Part shown: positions 37,187 to 46,460 of the stretch, in pieces
How positions within the stretch are numbered: the first letter of the stretch is position 1
Layout of the letters: each line of letters starts with the position of its first letter
Source of the DNA: Nocardioides conyzicola
Lineage (GTDB): Bacteria; Actinomycetota; Actinomycetes; Propionibacteriales; Nocardioidaceae
Assembly (NCBI RefSeq): GCF_039543825.1
Contig: NZ_BAABKM010000002.1
Span: forward strand, 404,133-468,132
Length of the DNA: 64,000 bases
Direction: 5' to 3'
Notes under the pieces: generated by a model
Databases searched by the model: none
Told to the model about the DNA's origin: nothing
Seen by the model: only the letters and a program-made list of their open reading frames with translations
Made by a program: the position numbers and the translations under genes

Positions 37187-38398
37187 CTACGGTCGTGCGC
37201 TCTGGCGGCGGCCCCAGACGGCACGGAGCATCGGTCGGACGGTACGGCGACGGTGGACCAGCAGGTCGATGGCGAAGACGAACAGGACGAACGTCGCCGC
37301 CACACGCAGCACGACGACCGGGTAGACGACCTGAGCCACGAAGATCGTGGTCACCATGAGCGCGTCGATGCGTTGCGGCTGCATGGTGGCCAGGGCTGCG
37401 ACCACGAAGAGGGTCATCGCGATGGTGAACGCCAGCTCTACCTGCTCCCTCGGCGCGAGCGGCATCACCGGACCGCCGCCGCCCGCGAGGTAGGCGACGG
37501 GCAGCGCGCCGAGCCCGAGCGTCCACTGGCTGACGGACGACGCGAGGAAGAGCGCCATGCCCTGCGCCGGGCGGTGGTTGGCGATGAGGACCGCGACGAC
37601 GACGAACTCCGGGGACTCGGTCGCGATCGGCACCACCGACTGGATCAGGAGGTAAGGGTCGATGCCGACCGAGGCCCCGGTCGCCAGCAGAGCGTCGGCG
37701 AACGGGTTGGCGACCAGGAGGACGACCAGACCGGGCCCCACGATCAGCCCGATGATCGCGAGCTGTCGTCGCCGCCCGGACAGGGCCACGAGACCGGCGG
37801 CGACTCCGACGGCGCCTGCCTCCTCGCCGTGCGTGCCCTGCACCCGCCGCGTGTAGAGCACGTAGAGCGTGATGAGCACGACCGACTCGAAGACGGACAG
37901 GTTGCCCCGGATCGTGAACTGGATGGCGAACACAGCGGTGACCAGCAGCACGCCGAGCTCGAGCCGGCGGTTGTCCGCGAGTCGCACCGGAGCCGCCTCG
38001 TCGCCACGGGCGTGCGCCAGCATGAGCACCACCAGCGGCAGCGACACCGCCCCCGCCAGCAGGAGCCGGGTGGCGCCGGTGAGGTTGGCGGTCACCAGCT
38101 CGGCGGCCTGGATGAAGGCGAAGCGGATCTCGATCACGAACTCCGGCAGCACCGTGACCAGCGCGACGACCGCGAGCACGAGCCCGCCGGAGAACACAGC
38201 CTCCCCGGCGTCGGCGGCCCACGCGAGCATGAAGGCCGCACCGATGAGACCGATCCCCAGGAAGATGACGGCCAGCTGCACCGGCACCACCGGGCCGAGG
38301 AAGTGGACGACGACACCGACGAGCGAGCACATCGACGCGACCAGGATCGACCGGTGCCACGAACGATCGACCGCAGCTCCAGGCTCCGCCCCGCTCAC
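37187..38398 (-). CDS. Sodium/calcium exchanger (CaCA) family antiporter
   Basis: The 403-residue membrane protein has about ten helices and the two inverted alpha repeats of CaCA transporters. These are ALVTVLPEFVIEI followed by ANLTGATRLLLAGAVSLPL near residues 85-120, and PIATESPEFVVVAVLIANHR followed by SSVSQWTLGLGALPV near 240-290. The repeated P-E-F and Asn/Ser motifs carry the ion-binding acids. It would exchange Ca2+ or another cation for H+ or Na+. Its GTG overlaps the stop of the UPF0182 gene (GTGA), so the two are co-transcribed. Confidence 0.85.
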   Translation of the reverse strand: MSGAEPGAAVDRSWHRSILVASMCSLVGVVVHFLGPVVPVQLAVIFLGIGLIGAAFMLAWAADAGEAVFSGGLVLAVVALVTVLPEFVIEIRFAFIQAAELVTANLTGATRLLLAGAVSLPLVVLMLAHARGDEAAPVRLADNRRLELGVLLVTAVFAIQFTIRGNLSVFESVVLITLYVLYTRRVQGTHGEEAGAVGVAAGLVALSGRRRQLAIIGLIVGPGLVVLLVANPFADALLATGASVGIDPYLLIQSVVPIATESPEFVVVAVLIANHRPAQGMALFLASSVSQWTLGLGALPVAYLAGGGGPVMPLAPREQVELAFTIAMTLFVVAALATMQPQRIDALMVTTIFVAQVVYPVVVLRVAATFVLFVFAIDLLVHRRRTVRPMLRAVWGRRQSARP

Positions 38399-41300
38399 AC
38401 CGGCTCCAGCACGGTCACGGGGACCGACATCTGGCTGGAGGCTCCGCCGCCGCGGGCGATCACCGTGAAGGTGAAGTCACCAGGCGCCGCCGGCGTCCAG
38501 ACAACTCGGGCGGCGTCGGCGGGACACGCGAACCGCCATTCCTGGAGGACCGTCCCGTCGTCGTCGGAGAGCTGCGCGAGCACGCTCTGGCAACCGCTGG
38601 CGCGGACATCGAAGCGCGCCGCCTCTCCGACCGTCGCGCTCCGCGGGGCCTTCGTGATCGTGACGGTCGGCGGCATCACCGCCGTGCTCGGCCCGACCTC
38701 GATGCGGAGCTTCTGGCGCACGACCTGTCCCTCCGTGCCGCGCACCCGGACGACCAGCGTCGAGGCCCCGGTCGCGTCCGGCACCCAGGCGACGACGCCA
38801 CGCCCGTCGCGCACCTCGTACTTCCGCTGGAACACGATGCCCGCGCGCGTCGAGACCTCGGCGACCTCGGTCACGCCGTTCGCGACCTCGAACCGCACCC
38901 GCACCGGCTTGCCGACCTCGCCTGTCGTCGGCAGGTCGAGGAGCTGCAGGCGCGGCGCCGGCCCGAGCACCTCGACCGTGATGACGTCGGAGGTGCGGGT
39001 GCCGTCGAGCCCGACGACCGAGATCCGGACGCGCGTCTCGCCCGGCTCGGTCGGCAGCCAGCGCACCGAGCCGGTGCCCGACGCCACCTTCAGCCTCGCC
39101 CGGACCCGCCCGGTCGCCGAGGTGATCGTCACGTCCTCTTGACGGGCGTTGACGACCCGGAAGTCGAGGTCGGTCCACTCCCCCACGACCGGTGGATCGT
39201 CCGGGGCGGCGAGCTCGACCTCCGGCGGCTCGTTGAGCGCCTGCCGGACGGCGCTCTCGACATCGGGGCCGAGACCCGCCCGTCCGTTGACGTACGCCGT
39301 GACCCCGAGCAGCCGTGCGGCTCCCGGGCCACGCGATCCCTCGTAGAGGTTCTGCACCTGCACCAGCCCGCCCCGGAGGAGCATGATCCGAGGACGGCCG
39401 AGCAGCACGGCGTCGATGGACGACTTGTCGAGGTCGCGGATCTCGAGGTTGCGCAGGCCCAGCAGGTTGCTCACCCGCGGCGTGGCGAACACGAGCCGAC
39501 TGACCTGGGCCGGGCCGAGCGTGACCGGGTCGCGTGGCAGACCCCGTGCGATCAGCCGCGCTTGACCGTCGTCGTCGATCCATCCGTTGAGCGAGCCGAC
39601 CAGGTTCTGCCCCTGGCTCGGCGTGTAGTACGTCGCCAGCACCACCCGGGCCCCTTGGCCACTCGTGGGCGGGATCCAGATGTAGACGGGCGGCATGGTG
39701 AGCCGCAGGTCGTCCTCGTCGGACTCGTCGAAGTCGACGTCGCCCGCGACCTCGATCGGGCCGGACAGGGCCAGCGGACGGGCCCACGTGTCGGCCCCGC
39801 TGACGAAGACGTCAGCGCGCGTGGTGTGGTAGCGCTCGTACGCCGTCGACTGCGCGTTGAAGAGCTCCGCCGGGTAGCGCAGCCGGCCGCGCAGCTTGTC
39901 GGGCAGCGAGGAGAACGGCTTGAAGAGGCTCGGGAAGATCTCCCGCCACGCCCGCAGCACCGGCTCGTCGTCGTCGGTCACGTACAGCGACACCTTGCCG
40001 TCGAAAGCGTCGACCGTGGCGACCACCGAGGCACGTGCGTAGTTGACCTGGCTGTGACCCAGGGCGACCTTCTGGGCATAGGGATAGCTGGTGCTGGTGG
40101 TGTAGCCGTCGACGACGAAGACGACGTGTCCGTTCGCGGTCAGCGGCATGGCCTCGGAGTCCCAGTGGATGAAAGGTGCGAGGGTCTTGAGCCGGTCGTG
40201 CACGTCCCGGTGCAGCAGCAGCCGCGAGTCGGGCGTGATCTCCTCGGACAGCAGCAGCTCCTTGCTGCCGAGCGCGAGGGCGAACACAGCGCGACGAGCA
40301 GAGCTGGACAGCTTGATGCCGCCAGAGCCGTCGTAGTGGTAGGTCGAGCTGCCGGCAGCGCCCTGGGTCGCGGGGATGTCGACCTCCGGCCGGCGGGTGT
40401 TGGCGACGACCCACTGGGAGTCGGCGACGTCCTCGTCGAGGGTCGGCTTCAGCAGCCGGACCTGTGTCTCGGGCGCGTCGTCGTCGGACGCGAGCCGGGG
40501 CAGGTTGCCGAAGTAGATGCGGGGCTGGGTGACACCGAGCCCGGAGTCGAGGAGGCGCGGCTCCCGGTCGTCGCCGACGTCGGTGCTGGAGAAGCGGATC
40601 AGCCCCAGCCCGTGCGTGTAGGACAGCCGGTTGCTGACCCAGGTGTCCCCCTCGCTGGGCACCTTGTTGAGGTCGAGCTCGCGCGCACTCACCGCGGTCA
40701 GCTGTCGCTTGCCCTTCGACCTCACGACGTCGATCTGCGGGTCGTCCGGGCTGAAGTACGGCGGCTCCGTGACGAGCTGACGCATCCGGGCACCCAGGAT
40801 GTAGGTGTCCCAGGTCGGCACCCGGGAGAAGCGCTGCCGTGAGTCGGCGAAGTCGGCGGCGTTGAAGGTGCCCTCGGGCTCGTAGGACCGGACGTCGATC
40901 TCGTCGAGCCCCAGGGCGGCCTGGGTGCTCCGGAGGGAGCTCGCCAGGTAGGGCTTCTCGGTGACCAACGGGTTCGGGTCGACGACGTAGCGCTGCACGA
41001 TGATCGGTGCGACGGCCCCGATCAGTGCCCCCAGGGCCGTGAACCCGACGACGGAGCCGAGCACGAACAGCCGACCGGCACGGGCGAACCGGGTCCGAGC
41101 CACCACCGGTGCCAGGAGGCAGAGGACGGCGAGGACCAGCGCGGTGGCGGCCAACGCACGCAGGATCGGGATCGTGACGTTGACGTCGACGTAGCCGGCG
41201 CCGGCGAACGAGTGGCTGTCCTTCGACGAGGGCTGCCCGAGCTCGAGCACGTACTGCTGGAGCTGCAGGCGCCACGCCACGACCAGGAGGACGGCCGCGG

Positions 41301-42273
41301 CCAGGCCGGCGAGGTGTATCCGCGCCTCGGGCCGCACCCGCAACGGCCGGAGCCCGACGCGCCCCCGCGCCACGTAGACGACGAGCACGATCACCGAGGT
41401 GACCCCGAGCAGCGACAGGAGCCACACCGCGACGTCGAGGTAGAACGGCAGCGAGAAGACGAAGAAGCTGACGTCACGGCCGTGCAACGGATCCACCTCG
41501 CCGAACGACTGCCGGTGGCGCCAGAGGAGGTACGTCGATAGCCGGCTGGTCGCCGCCGACGCGAACAGGTTCCCGAGCGCCAGCGAGATCGCGACGATCG
41601 CGAGCCGGCCCGCGAACCGCCGCACGAGGCGCGTCCCGTGACAGGCGCCGAACAGGTTGACGGCGACGACGGCGGCGGCCACCAGCATGACCCGGAGATG
41701 GAAGTCGACCCGTGCCTCGATCAACCGGCGGAAGACCTCGCCCTGGCCGAGCTCCTCGAACCACAGCGCACCCGGGATCACCCGGGCGTAGAGGTAGGCG
41801 ATGAGCGCCGGGAGACCGACCACCAGCACGACCACGGTCGCTCGACCGCGAACACGGAGGAAGAACGGCAACCGGCGTCGCCGGCGCTCGACCGGCGGGA
41901 GCTGCTCGACGACCGGCTCCGGAAGCTGCTCGTGGACGGGCGTCGGGTCCGGGTCGGAAACCGAGTCGGAAACGGGGTCGGAAACCGAGTCGGAAACGAG
42001 CTCAGGAGCCGACTCCGGGGCGGGGTCCGGGTCCGGTTCCGGAACGGCTTCCGAGCGGACGACCACCTCCCGGGGCGCGCGGCGTCGACCCTCGAGCCGA
42101 CCGTGCTCGGCCAGGAACGCGTCCACCGCCTGACGCGGCACCACCCACACGAAACGGGAGCCCCACGGCTTCCGCTCGCCGCCGAGCTCCCCCTTGCGCA
42201 ACAACGTCCGGACCGTCTGCGGGCTGGTCCCGAGAGCCTCCGCCGCTTCGGCTACGGAGAACTCGTCCTCCAC
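38395..42273 (-). CDS. UPF0182 membrane protein fused to N-terminal HTH and C-terminal Ig-like domains
   Basis: This 1292-residue protein has four parts. Residues 1-57 are an excisionase/MerR-like DNA-binding domain (FSVAEAAEALGTSPQTVRTLL, then KPWGSRFVWVVPRQAV). Residues 58-130 are an acidic Ser-Asp/Pro-rich linker. Residues about 135-1000 are the UPF0182 core: seven hydrophobic helices up to about 440, then a large extracytoplasmic domain with YLASSLRSTQAALGLDEIDVRSY, LSYTHGLGLIRF and TYYTPSQGQNLVGSLNGWID. The last 290 residues look like three Ig-like repeats. Ordinary UPF0182 proteins of about 1000 residues lack both ends. GTG start with leaderless promoter. Function unknown. Confidence 0.85.
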   Translation of the reverse strand: MEDEFSVAEAAEALGTSPQTVRTLLRKGELGGERKPWGSRFVWVVPRQAVDAFLAEHGRLEGRRRAPREVVVRSEAVPEPDPDPAPESAPELVSDSVSDPVSDSVSDPDPTPVHEQLPEPVVEQLPPVERRRRRLPFFLRVRGRATVVVLVVGLPALIAYLYARVIPGALWFEELGQGEVFRRLIEARVDFHLRVMLVAAAVVAVNLFGACHGTRLVRRFAGRLAIVAISLALGNLFASAATSRLSTYLLWRHRQSFGEVDPLHGRDVSFFVFSLPFYLDVAVWLLSLLGVTSVIVLVVYVARGRVGLRPLRVRPEARIHLAGLAAAVLLVVAWRLQLQQYVLELGQPSSKDSHSFAGAGYVDVNVTIPILRALAATALVLAVLCLLAPVVARTRFARAGRLFVLGSVVGFTALGALIGAVAPIIVQRYVVDPNPLVTEKPYLASSLRSTQAALGLDEIDVRSYEPEGTFNAADFADSRQRFSRVPTWDTYILGARMRQLVTEPPYFSPDDPQIDVVRSKGKRQLTAVSARELDLNKVPSEGDTWVSNRLSYTHGLGLIRFSSTDVGDDREPRLLDSGLGVTQPRIYFGNLPRLASDDDAPETQVRLLKPTLDEDVADSQWVVANTRRPEVDIPATQGAAGSSTYHYDGSGGIKLSSSARRAVFALALGSKELLLSEEITPDSRLLLHRDVHDRLKTLAPFIHWDSEAMPLTANGHVVFVVDGYTTSTSYPYAQKVALGHSQVNYARASVVATVDAFDGKVSLYVTDDDEPVLRAWREIFPSLFKPFSSLPDKLRGRLRYPAELFNAQSTAYERYHTTRADVFVSGADTWARPLALSGPIEVAGDVDFDESDEDDLRLTMPPVYIWIPPTSGQGARVVLATYYTPSQGQNLVGSLNGWIDDDGQARLIARGLPRDPVTLGPAQVSRLVFATPRVSNLLGLRNLEIRDLDKSSIDAVLLGRPRIMLLRGGLVQVQNLYEGSRGPGAARLLGVTAYVNGRAGLGPDVESAVRQALNEPPEVELAAPDDPPVVGEWTDLDFRVVNARQEDVTITSATGRVRARLKVASGTGSVRWLPTEPGETRVRISVVGLDGTRTSDVITVEVLGPAPRLQLLDLPTTGEVGKPVRVRFEVANGVTEVAEVSTRAGIVFQRKYEVRDGRGVVAWVPDATGASTLVVRVRGTEGQVVRQKLRIEVGPSTAVMPPTVTITKAPRSATVGEAARFDVRASGCQSVLAQLSDDDGTVLQEWRFACPADAARVVWTPAAPGDFTFTVIARGGGASSQMSVPVTVLEPV
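41950..41997 (-). repeat. 12-bp tandem repeat coding Ser-Asp-Ser/Pro-Val linker
   Basis: Four units of the form (C/G)(A/G)G-GTCGGAAAC-type sequence (for example CGAGTCGGAAAC) alternate in the linker after the DNA-binding domain of the UPF0182 protein. They encode S-D-S-V and S-D-P-V units. Such repeats readily vary in copy number. Confidence 0.7.
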
Positions 42274-42279
42274 CGTGCG

Positions 42280-42285
42280 AAAGTA
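42280..42285 (-). promoter_or_regulatory. Leaderless -10 element for the UPF0182 fusion
   Basis: TACTTT on the minus strand, six bases before the GTG at 42273. No ribosome binding site is visible. Confidence 0.5.
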
Positions 42286-42379
42286 CCGTCAGGAGCGCCG
42301 GGGAGCGACGCTTTCGCAGAAACATGCACCATCCGGAGGACACACCGGTCCTTTCGGACCCGTGGCGAGCCGGGGCGAC

Positions 42380-42682
42380 TCAGCTGTCGTCGCCGTCCTC
42401 GTTCTCGTCGGGCTCGTCCTCGTTCTCGTCGCCCTCGTTCTCGTCGGGCTCGTCCTCGTTCTCGTCGGGCTCGTTCTCGTCGGGCTCGTTCTCGTCGGGC
42501 TCGTTCTCGTCCTCGTCCGGCTCGCCGCCCTCGTTCTCGTCGACCTCGTCCTCGTCCGGCTCGTTCTCGTTCTCGTTCTCCGGCGGATCAGCCGGGTCGG
42601 AGTCGGAGTCACCGCACCCGGAGACACCTACGGCGGCCAGGCCGGTGGCGACGAAGAGCCGCAGCACGGTGCGTCGATTCAT
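42380..42682 (-). CDS. Small acidic repeat lipoprotein
   Basis: The 100-residue product has a twin-arginine-like N-terminus (MNRRTVLRLFVATGL) and a lipobox VSGC (Cys at residue 23). The rest is almost wholly Asp/Glu/Asn/Pro in five-residue units of the E-N-E-P-D kind. The mature part is strongly negative and probably disordered, anchored on the outer membrane face. It could bind Ca2+ or other cations; the CaCA antiporter four kilobases away is suggestive only. A small hairpin (42347-42360) lies after the stop. No family recognised. Confidence 0.65.
   Translation of the reverse strand: MNRRTVLRLFVATGLAAVGVSGCGDSDSDPADPPENENENEPDEDEVDENEGGEPDEDENEPDENEPDENEPDENEDEPDENEGDENEDEPDENEDGDDS
42385..42575 (-). 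repeat. 15-bp degenerate tandem repeats inside the acidic lipoprotein gene
   Basis: On the plus strand the unit reads GTTCTCGTCGGGCTC (reverse complement encodes E-P-D-E-N). It recurs with in-frame insertions and losses of three-base multiples. This is coding low-complexity DNA, not a CRISPR array, as units are contiguous and in frame. Confidence 0.75.
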
Positions 42683-42688
42683 GCCGGA

Positions 42689-42694
42689 AATCTA
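42689..42694 (-). promoter_or_regulatory. Leaderless -10 element for the acidic lipoprotein
   Basis: TAGATT on the minus strand, six bases before the ATG at 42682. Confidence 0.5.
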
Positions 42695-42720
42695 GGGACC
42701 TCCCCCGCGAACCGCAACCG

Positions 42721-43707
42721 TCAGTTGACTGACGAATGCTGCCCCCGTGGGGAGCGATCGGCCACCGAACCGAGCGGTCCTCGGCGACCGCTCTCGTCGG
42801 GAACTCGATCGAGGAAGGGGCATGCGTCCAGCAGGGCGCGGTAGTCGAAGGAGATGGGACGGGCATCGAACGTCAGCTCATCGCGCAACCGTTGCGTCGT
42901 CACGGGAGTGGACAGGTCCAGACGCTGTGCGGTGCGCAGCTTGTCCACCGTGGCGAAGTAGTCGAAGAACTTGAACATCCCTCCATATGCCGTGCGGTGC
43001 AGCACCCAGGCACTGGGGATCCCGTAGGCGTCTGCGATGACCAGCCCGTGCAGGGATCCGGTGACGATCCGCCGGCACGACAGCATGGCCTCGATCACGC
43101 CCTCGACATCGGTGGTCTCCAGGTGGATCAGCCGGACCCCTGGCCCGATCTCCGCGTCGTGCCACCGTCGCTCCAACCAGCGGGCCACGATCCCGTACTC
43201 GTACTGCTTCGGCACGTCGGGCGCGAAGTACGCCGGCGCCAGGAGCGCGGGGTCGCCGTACACCTCCGGGCACTCGATCCCGGCCGTGACCAGCCTTGCC
43301 CGCGACAGGGGGCCCCGCACCGCGGTGTAGGTCGCCTCTCTGTCGAGGCGTGCTGCCTCCTCGACGCCGAAGGAACCTGCTCCCCACACGATCGAGTGCC
43401 GGTTCGCCCGGTACAGGATCGACCCCACCGCGACGTAGTGCGGCCGGGAGCGATCGAAGAAGGTGGTCTCGCGGCCCGTCATCTTGGAGATCAGCCAGGG
43501 CGACAGGAGATCTCCGAAGTTGTCGGCATCGGCCCACCAACGGACGGGGACCCGACCGTCGTTCAGCACCAACGACCCGACCTCGTACTGCTCGACGATC
43601 TGTCGCAGTCGCTCAGGGCGCTGCCGCCGTGCGGCGACCCGGCGGCCGAACGCCGCCTTGGCGAGGCGTCGGACCCGCCTCGTCGAAGACCGGAAAAGTC
43701 CCTTCAC
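42721..43707 (-). CDS. Polysaccharide pyruvyl transferase family protein
   Basis: The 328-residue protein fits the family that adds pyruvyl groups to cell-surface sugars. It has WWADADNFGDLLSPWLISKMTG near residue 60, the AVRGPLSRARL loop, YGDPALLAP and the C-terminal CRRIVTGSLHGLVIADAYGIPSAWV. The N-terminus is basic and no membrane helix is seen. GTG at 43707 follows AAGGAG closely. No other glycan gene is adjacent, which is unusual for the family. Confidence 0.85.
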   Translation of the reverse strand: MKGLFRSSTRRVRRLAKAAFGRRVAARRQRPERLRQIVEQYEVGSLVLNDGRVPVRWWADADNFGDLLSPWLISKMTGRETTFFDRSRPHYVAVGSILYRANRHSIVWGAGSFGVEEAARLDREATYTAVRGPLSRARLVTAGIECPEVYGDPALLAPAYFAPDVPKQYEYGIVARWLERRWHDAEIGPGVRLIHLETTDVEGVIEAMLSCRRIVTGSLHGLVIADAYGIPSAWVLHRTAYGGMFKFFDYFATVDKLRTAQRLDLSTPVTTQRLRDELTFDARPISFDYRALLDACPFLDRVPDESGRRGPLGSVADRSPRGQHSSVN

Positions 43708-43914
43708 ACGCGCTCCTTCCACGCGGCCGCCCGACCCAGCTCCGAACCGATCGGGTGCGGGCACCTTAGCGGCACCCAGACGTCAGGTCAGGTGACGAGC
43801 GACCGCCGGTATGCCCCGGAGGACTGACCTCAGGCATACTGACCGCGGTCGGATCTCAGTTGGCACCACCCCGACGGTCGTCCCTAGGGTCTGTCCGATT
43901 GCCTTCCGATCCCG

Positions 43915-43991
43915 GCCCCTGTAGCTCAGCTGGATAGAGCAAGAGCCTTCTAATCTCTAGGTCGCAGGTTCGAGTCCTGCCGGGGGCGCCA
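43915..43991 (+). tRNA. tRNA-Arg (anticodon TCT)
   Basis: A full cloverleaf is present: acceptor GCCCCTG (43915-43921) pairing with CGGGGGC (43981-43987), D arm, anticodon loop CTTCTAA with TCT at 43949-43951, T arm GCAGG/CCTGC, discriminator G and encoded CCA. One mismatch (C-T) tops the anticodon stem. It reads AGA codons, rare in this GC-rich genome. No integrase or attachment repeat is seen beside it. Confidence 0.95.
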
Positions 43992-44044
43992 TCTGGTACG
44001 CCGTACTCAGGCGTCCGGTGGATCGCCCGTGGGTCAATCAGCCC

Positions 44045-46456
44045 ATGGCCCGGTACGCAGACCCGTTCTCCTGTCCCTCGTGCAGCGCACGGCTCCCTGT
44101 CGCCGTCTCCCGCTGCCCCTCCTGCCGACTCGATCTCGGCCATCCGCTCGCGGCCCAGCTGCTCCAGACGCTGACGACCGCCGACGACCTGCTCGTCCGG
44201 TTGCAGGTCGCGTCCGCGGAGCAGCCGACTGCCACAGCGGTGCCGGTCGAACGGGCGACCTACCCCGCCCAGACGCCCGCTCCCCGCCAGCCGCGCGGCC
44301 TCAGCGGCGCGTCGGTGCCGCGCATCCTCCTGTCGCTCGGCGCCCTGTGCCTGCTCGTCGCGGCCGTCATCTTCCTGGCGGTCGCGTGGACCTGGCTCGG
44401 CATCGGCGGGCGTACGGCGGTCCTCGTCGGCCTGACCCTCGTCAGCGGAGAACTCGGGGTCGTCCTCGCCAGGCGCGGCCTGCGAGTCGCGGGCGAGGCA
44501 CTCACGACCGTCTCCCTGGGCCTGCTGGCGCTCGACGTGATCGGGGCCGACAACGCCGGCTGGCTCGGCCATCTCTCCGACCCCGCCCTGCTCGCCGTCA
44601 CCAGCGGCGCCGTGCTGGCCGCGGCCGTGGCGCTCGCCGCGACCACCCGCCTCGGGGCACCGCAGCTCGTCGCGGCGTTCGCACTCACCGGCCTCGGCAC
44701 CGGCCTGCTGGTCGTGACCGAGCGGTGGCAGCTCGTCGCGGCCCTGGTCGTGGTGGCGTACGCCGTCCTCGCGGCCGCCGGGCGCACGCTGCATCTCACC
44801 GTCCTGCCCGTCGCGGCGATCGCCGGCGGCGCACTCTGGTGGGCGGGACTGGCCGTCGGTGGCCTCGAGGAGGCCACCGACCACGCGACGTGGAGCGAGC
44901 TGTGGCTCGACGGTCACGTCTGTGCGCTGCTGGCCGCAGCGCTCCTGGCGCTGCTTCCGCTCGCGGTCGACCGCAGCCAGGGCCTGGTGGTCCGGGGCCT
45001 CGTCGCCTGCTCCACCGCGATGCTGACGGTCACGGTCGCGCTGCCGGCCGTCGACGAGACCGCGACGACCCTGGCGGTCGCCGGTCTGGCGGTGCTCGCC
45101 TCGTGGACAGTGGTCACGCGTCTGGTCCCCGCGGACTGGCGGGTCGTCCCGGGGGTCTCGATGGCACTCGGCGCCCTCCCGGTGGCGGCGACCGTCCTCG
45201 GCCTCGCCGCTCAGGCCGCCGCCAACGCGCTCGACACCGCCGCGCCCTTCTCGGGCTCGCTCGGCCAGCGGCTCGCCGACCCCGGCCCGCTCGCAGCGCC
45301 CGTCCTCCTGGCGGCGGGTACGACGTCCCTGGTCGCCGCGGTCCTGACCCTCGTGCCGCGATCTGTTACCCGTCTCCTCGCCGGCGGTGGAGTCGTGGCG
45401 GTCAGCCTGGTCGGCACGCTGGCGCTCCACCCGGTCCCGATCTGGACCGTCACCGCCGCCCTCGCCGTCCTGGGCGCGGCCCTGGTCGCGGACGCCGTAC
45501 GGCGATCCGACCAGCTCGGGTCCGCAGAGGCGGCGGCGGGCGGTACGGCGTACCTCGCCGCGACCGCGGTCGGGTTGCCGAGCGCGACCCTGACGGCGGT
45601 GGTCGCGGCCCTGGTCGTGCTGGCCGCGACCGTGGTCCGCTGGCGGGGCGCCTTCCCCGGCGCCCGGGAGGCCGGCGGCCTGGTGCTGCCGGTCGCCGCG
45701 GGCGGGTTCGTCTGGACGGCGCTCACGGCCGCCGACGTCGCGACGGAGTGGCGTGCTCTGCCCGTGCTGGCCGTCGTCGGCCTGCTCGCCATCGCGCTGC
45801 CGCAGCTGGAGCTGGAGCTCGGCGGCGCGCTGACGGCGGCGCTCGCCGCCGGGGTCGCGGTGCCCGAGGCGGTCGACGGCCCGACCTCGCTGGCCGTCCA
45901 CCTGACCGTCGCCGGCGCCCTGGTCACCGCCAGCGCCCTGGTGCACCCGGGTCGACGGGTCCTGGGCTGGCCCGGCGGGGTGCTGCTGGCGGCCGCGACC
46001 TGGGTCCGGCTCGCCGACCTCGGGGTGCAGGCGCCCGAGGGCTACACGCTGCCGAGCGCGGCCGCGCTGCTGGTCCTCGGACTCGTGCGCCTCCACCACG
46101 ACCCGACGGCGACCTCGACCGCTCGGGCTCTCGGACCGGGCCTGACCCTGGCGACGGTCCCGTCACTGCTGTGGGTCCTCCTCGACCCGGTGTCGCCGCG
46201 CGCGGTGCTGCTCGGCGCCGGCTGCCTCGTCCTCGTGCTGCTCGGTGCCCGGCTCCGCTGGAGCGCGCCGATCGTCGTGGGTGCGACGGCGGGGCTGCTG
46301 CTGGTGCTGCGCGAGCTGACGCCGTACGCCGCCGACGTCCCGCAGTGGGTGCTGATCGGGATCGCCGGCACCCTGCTCACGGTCGTCGGCATCACCTGGG
46401 AGCACCGGATGCGCGACGTGCGGTACGCAGCGGGCTACCTGCGCCAGCTCCAGTGA
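44045..46456 (+). CDS. Very large polytopic membrane protein with zinc ribbon
   Basis: The 803-residue product begins with a zinc-ribbon motif (SCPSC, 11 residues, then RCPSC, within the first 30 residues) and a Pro-rich linker. About 20 or more hydrophobic helices rich in Ala/Leu/Val fill the rest. No transporter signature or conserved charged helix residue stands out. Similar SCO-type giant membrane proteins in actinomycetes are uncharacterised. The ATG at 44045 is preferred because MARYADPFSCPSC is a plausible N-terminus; an in-frame GTG at 44018 is possible. No clear ribosome binding site. Confidence 0.75.
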   Translation: MARYADPFSCPSCSARLPVAVSRCPSCRLDLGHPLAAQLLQTLTTADDLLVRLQVASAEQPTATAVPVERATYPAQTPAPRQPRGLSGASVPRILLSLGALCLLVAAVIFLAVAWTWLGIGGRTAVLVGLTLVSGELGVVLARRGLRVAGEALTTVSLGLLALDVIGADNAGWLGHLSDPALLAVTSGAVLAAAVALAATTRLGAPQLVAAFALTGLGTGLLVVTERWQLVAALVVVAYAVLAAAGRTLHLTVLPVAAIAGGALWWAGLAVGGLEEATDHATWSELWLDGHVCALLAAALLALLPLAVDRSQGLVVRGLVACSTAMLTVTVALPAVDETATTLAVAGLAVLASWTVVTRLVPADWRVVPGVSMALGALPVAATVLGLAAQAAANALDTAAPFSGSLGQRLADPGPLAAPVLLAAGTTSLVAAVLTLVPRSVTRLLAGGGVVAVSLVGTLALHPVPIWTVTAALAVLGAALVADAVRRSDQLGSAEAAAGGTAYLAATAVGLPSATLTAVVAALVVLAATVVRWRGAFPGAREAGGLVLPVAAGGFVWTALTAADVATEWRALPVLAVVGLLAIALPQLELELGGALTAALAAGVAVPEAVDGPTSLAVHLTVAGALVTASALVHPGRRVLGWPGGVLLAAATWVRLADLGVQAPEGYTLPSAAALLVLGLVRLHHDPTATSTARALGPGLTLATVPSLLWVLLDPVSPRAVLLGAGCLVLVLLGARLRWSAPIVVGATAGLLLVLRELTPYAADVPQWVLIGIAGTLLTVVGITWEHRMRDVRYAAGYLRQLQ

Positions 46457-46460
46457 CGGG

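Noticed and set aside
42385..42575. Possible CRISPR-like repeat array
   Set aside because: Units are contiguous, in frame and without unique spacers; they encode the acidic lipoprotein.
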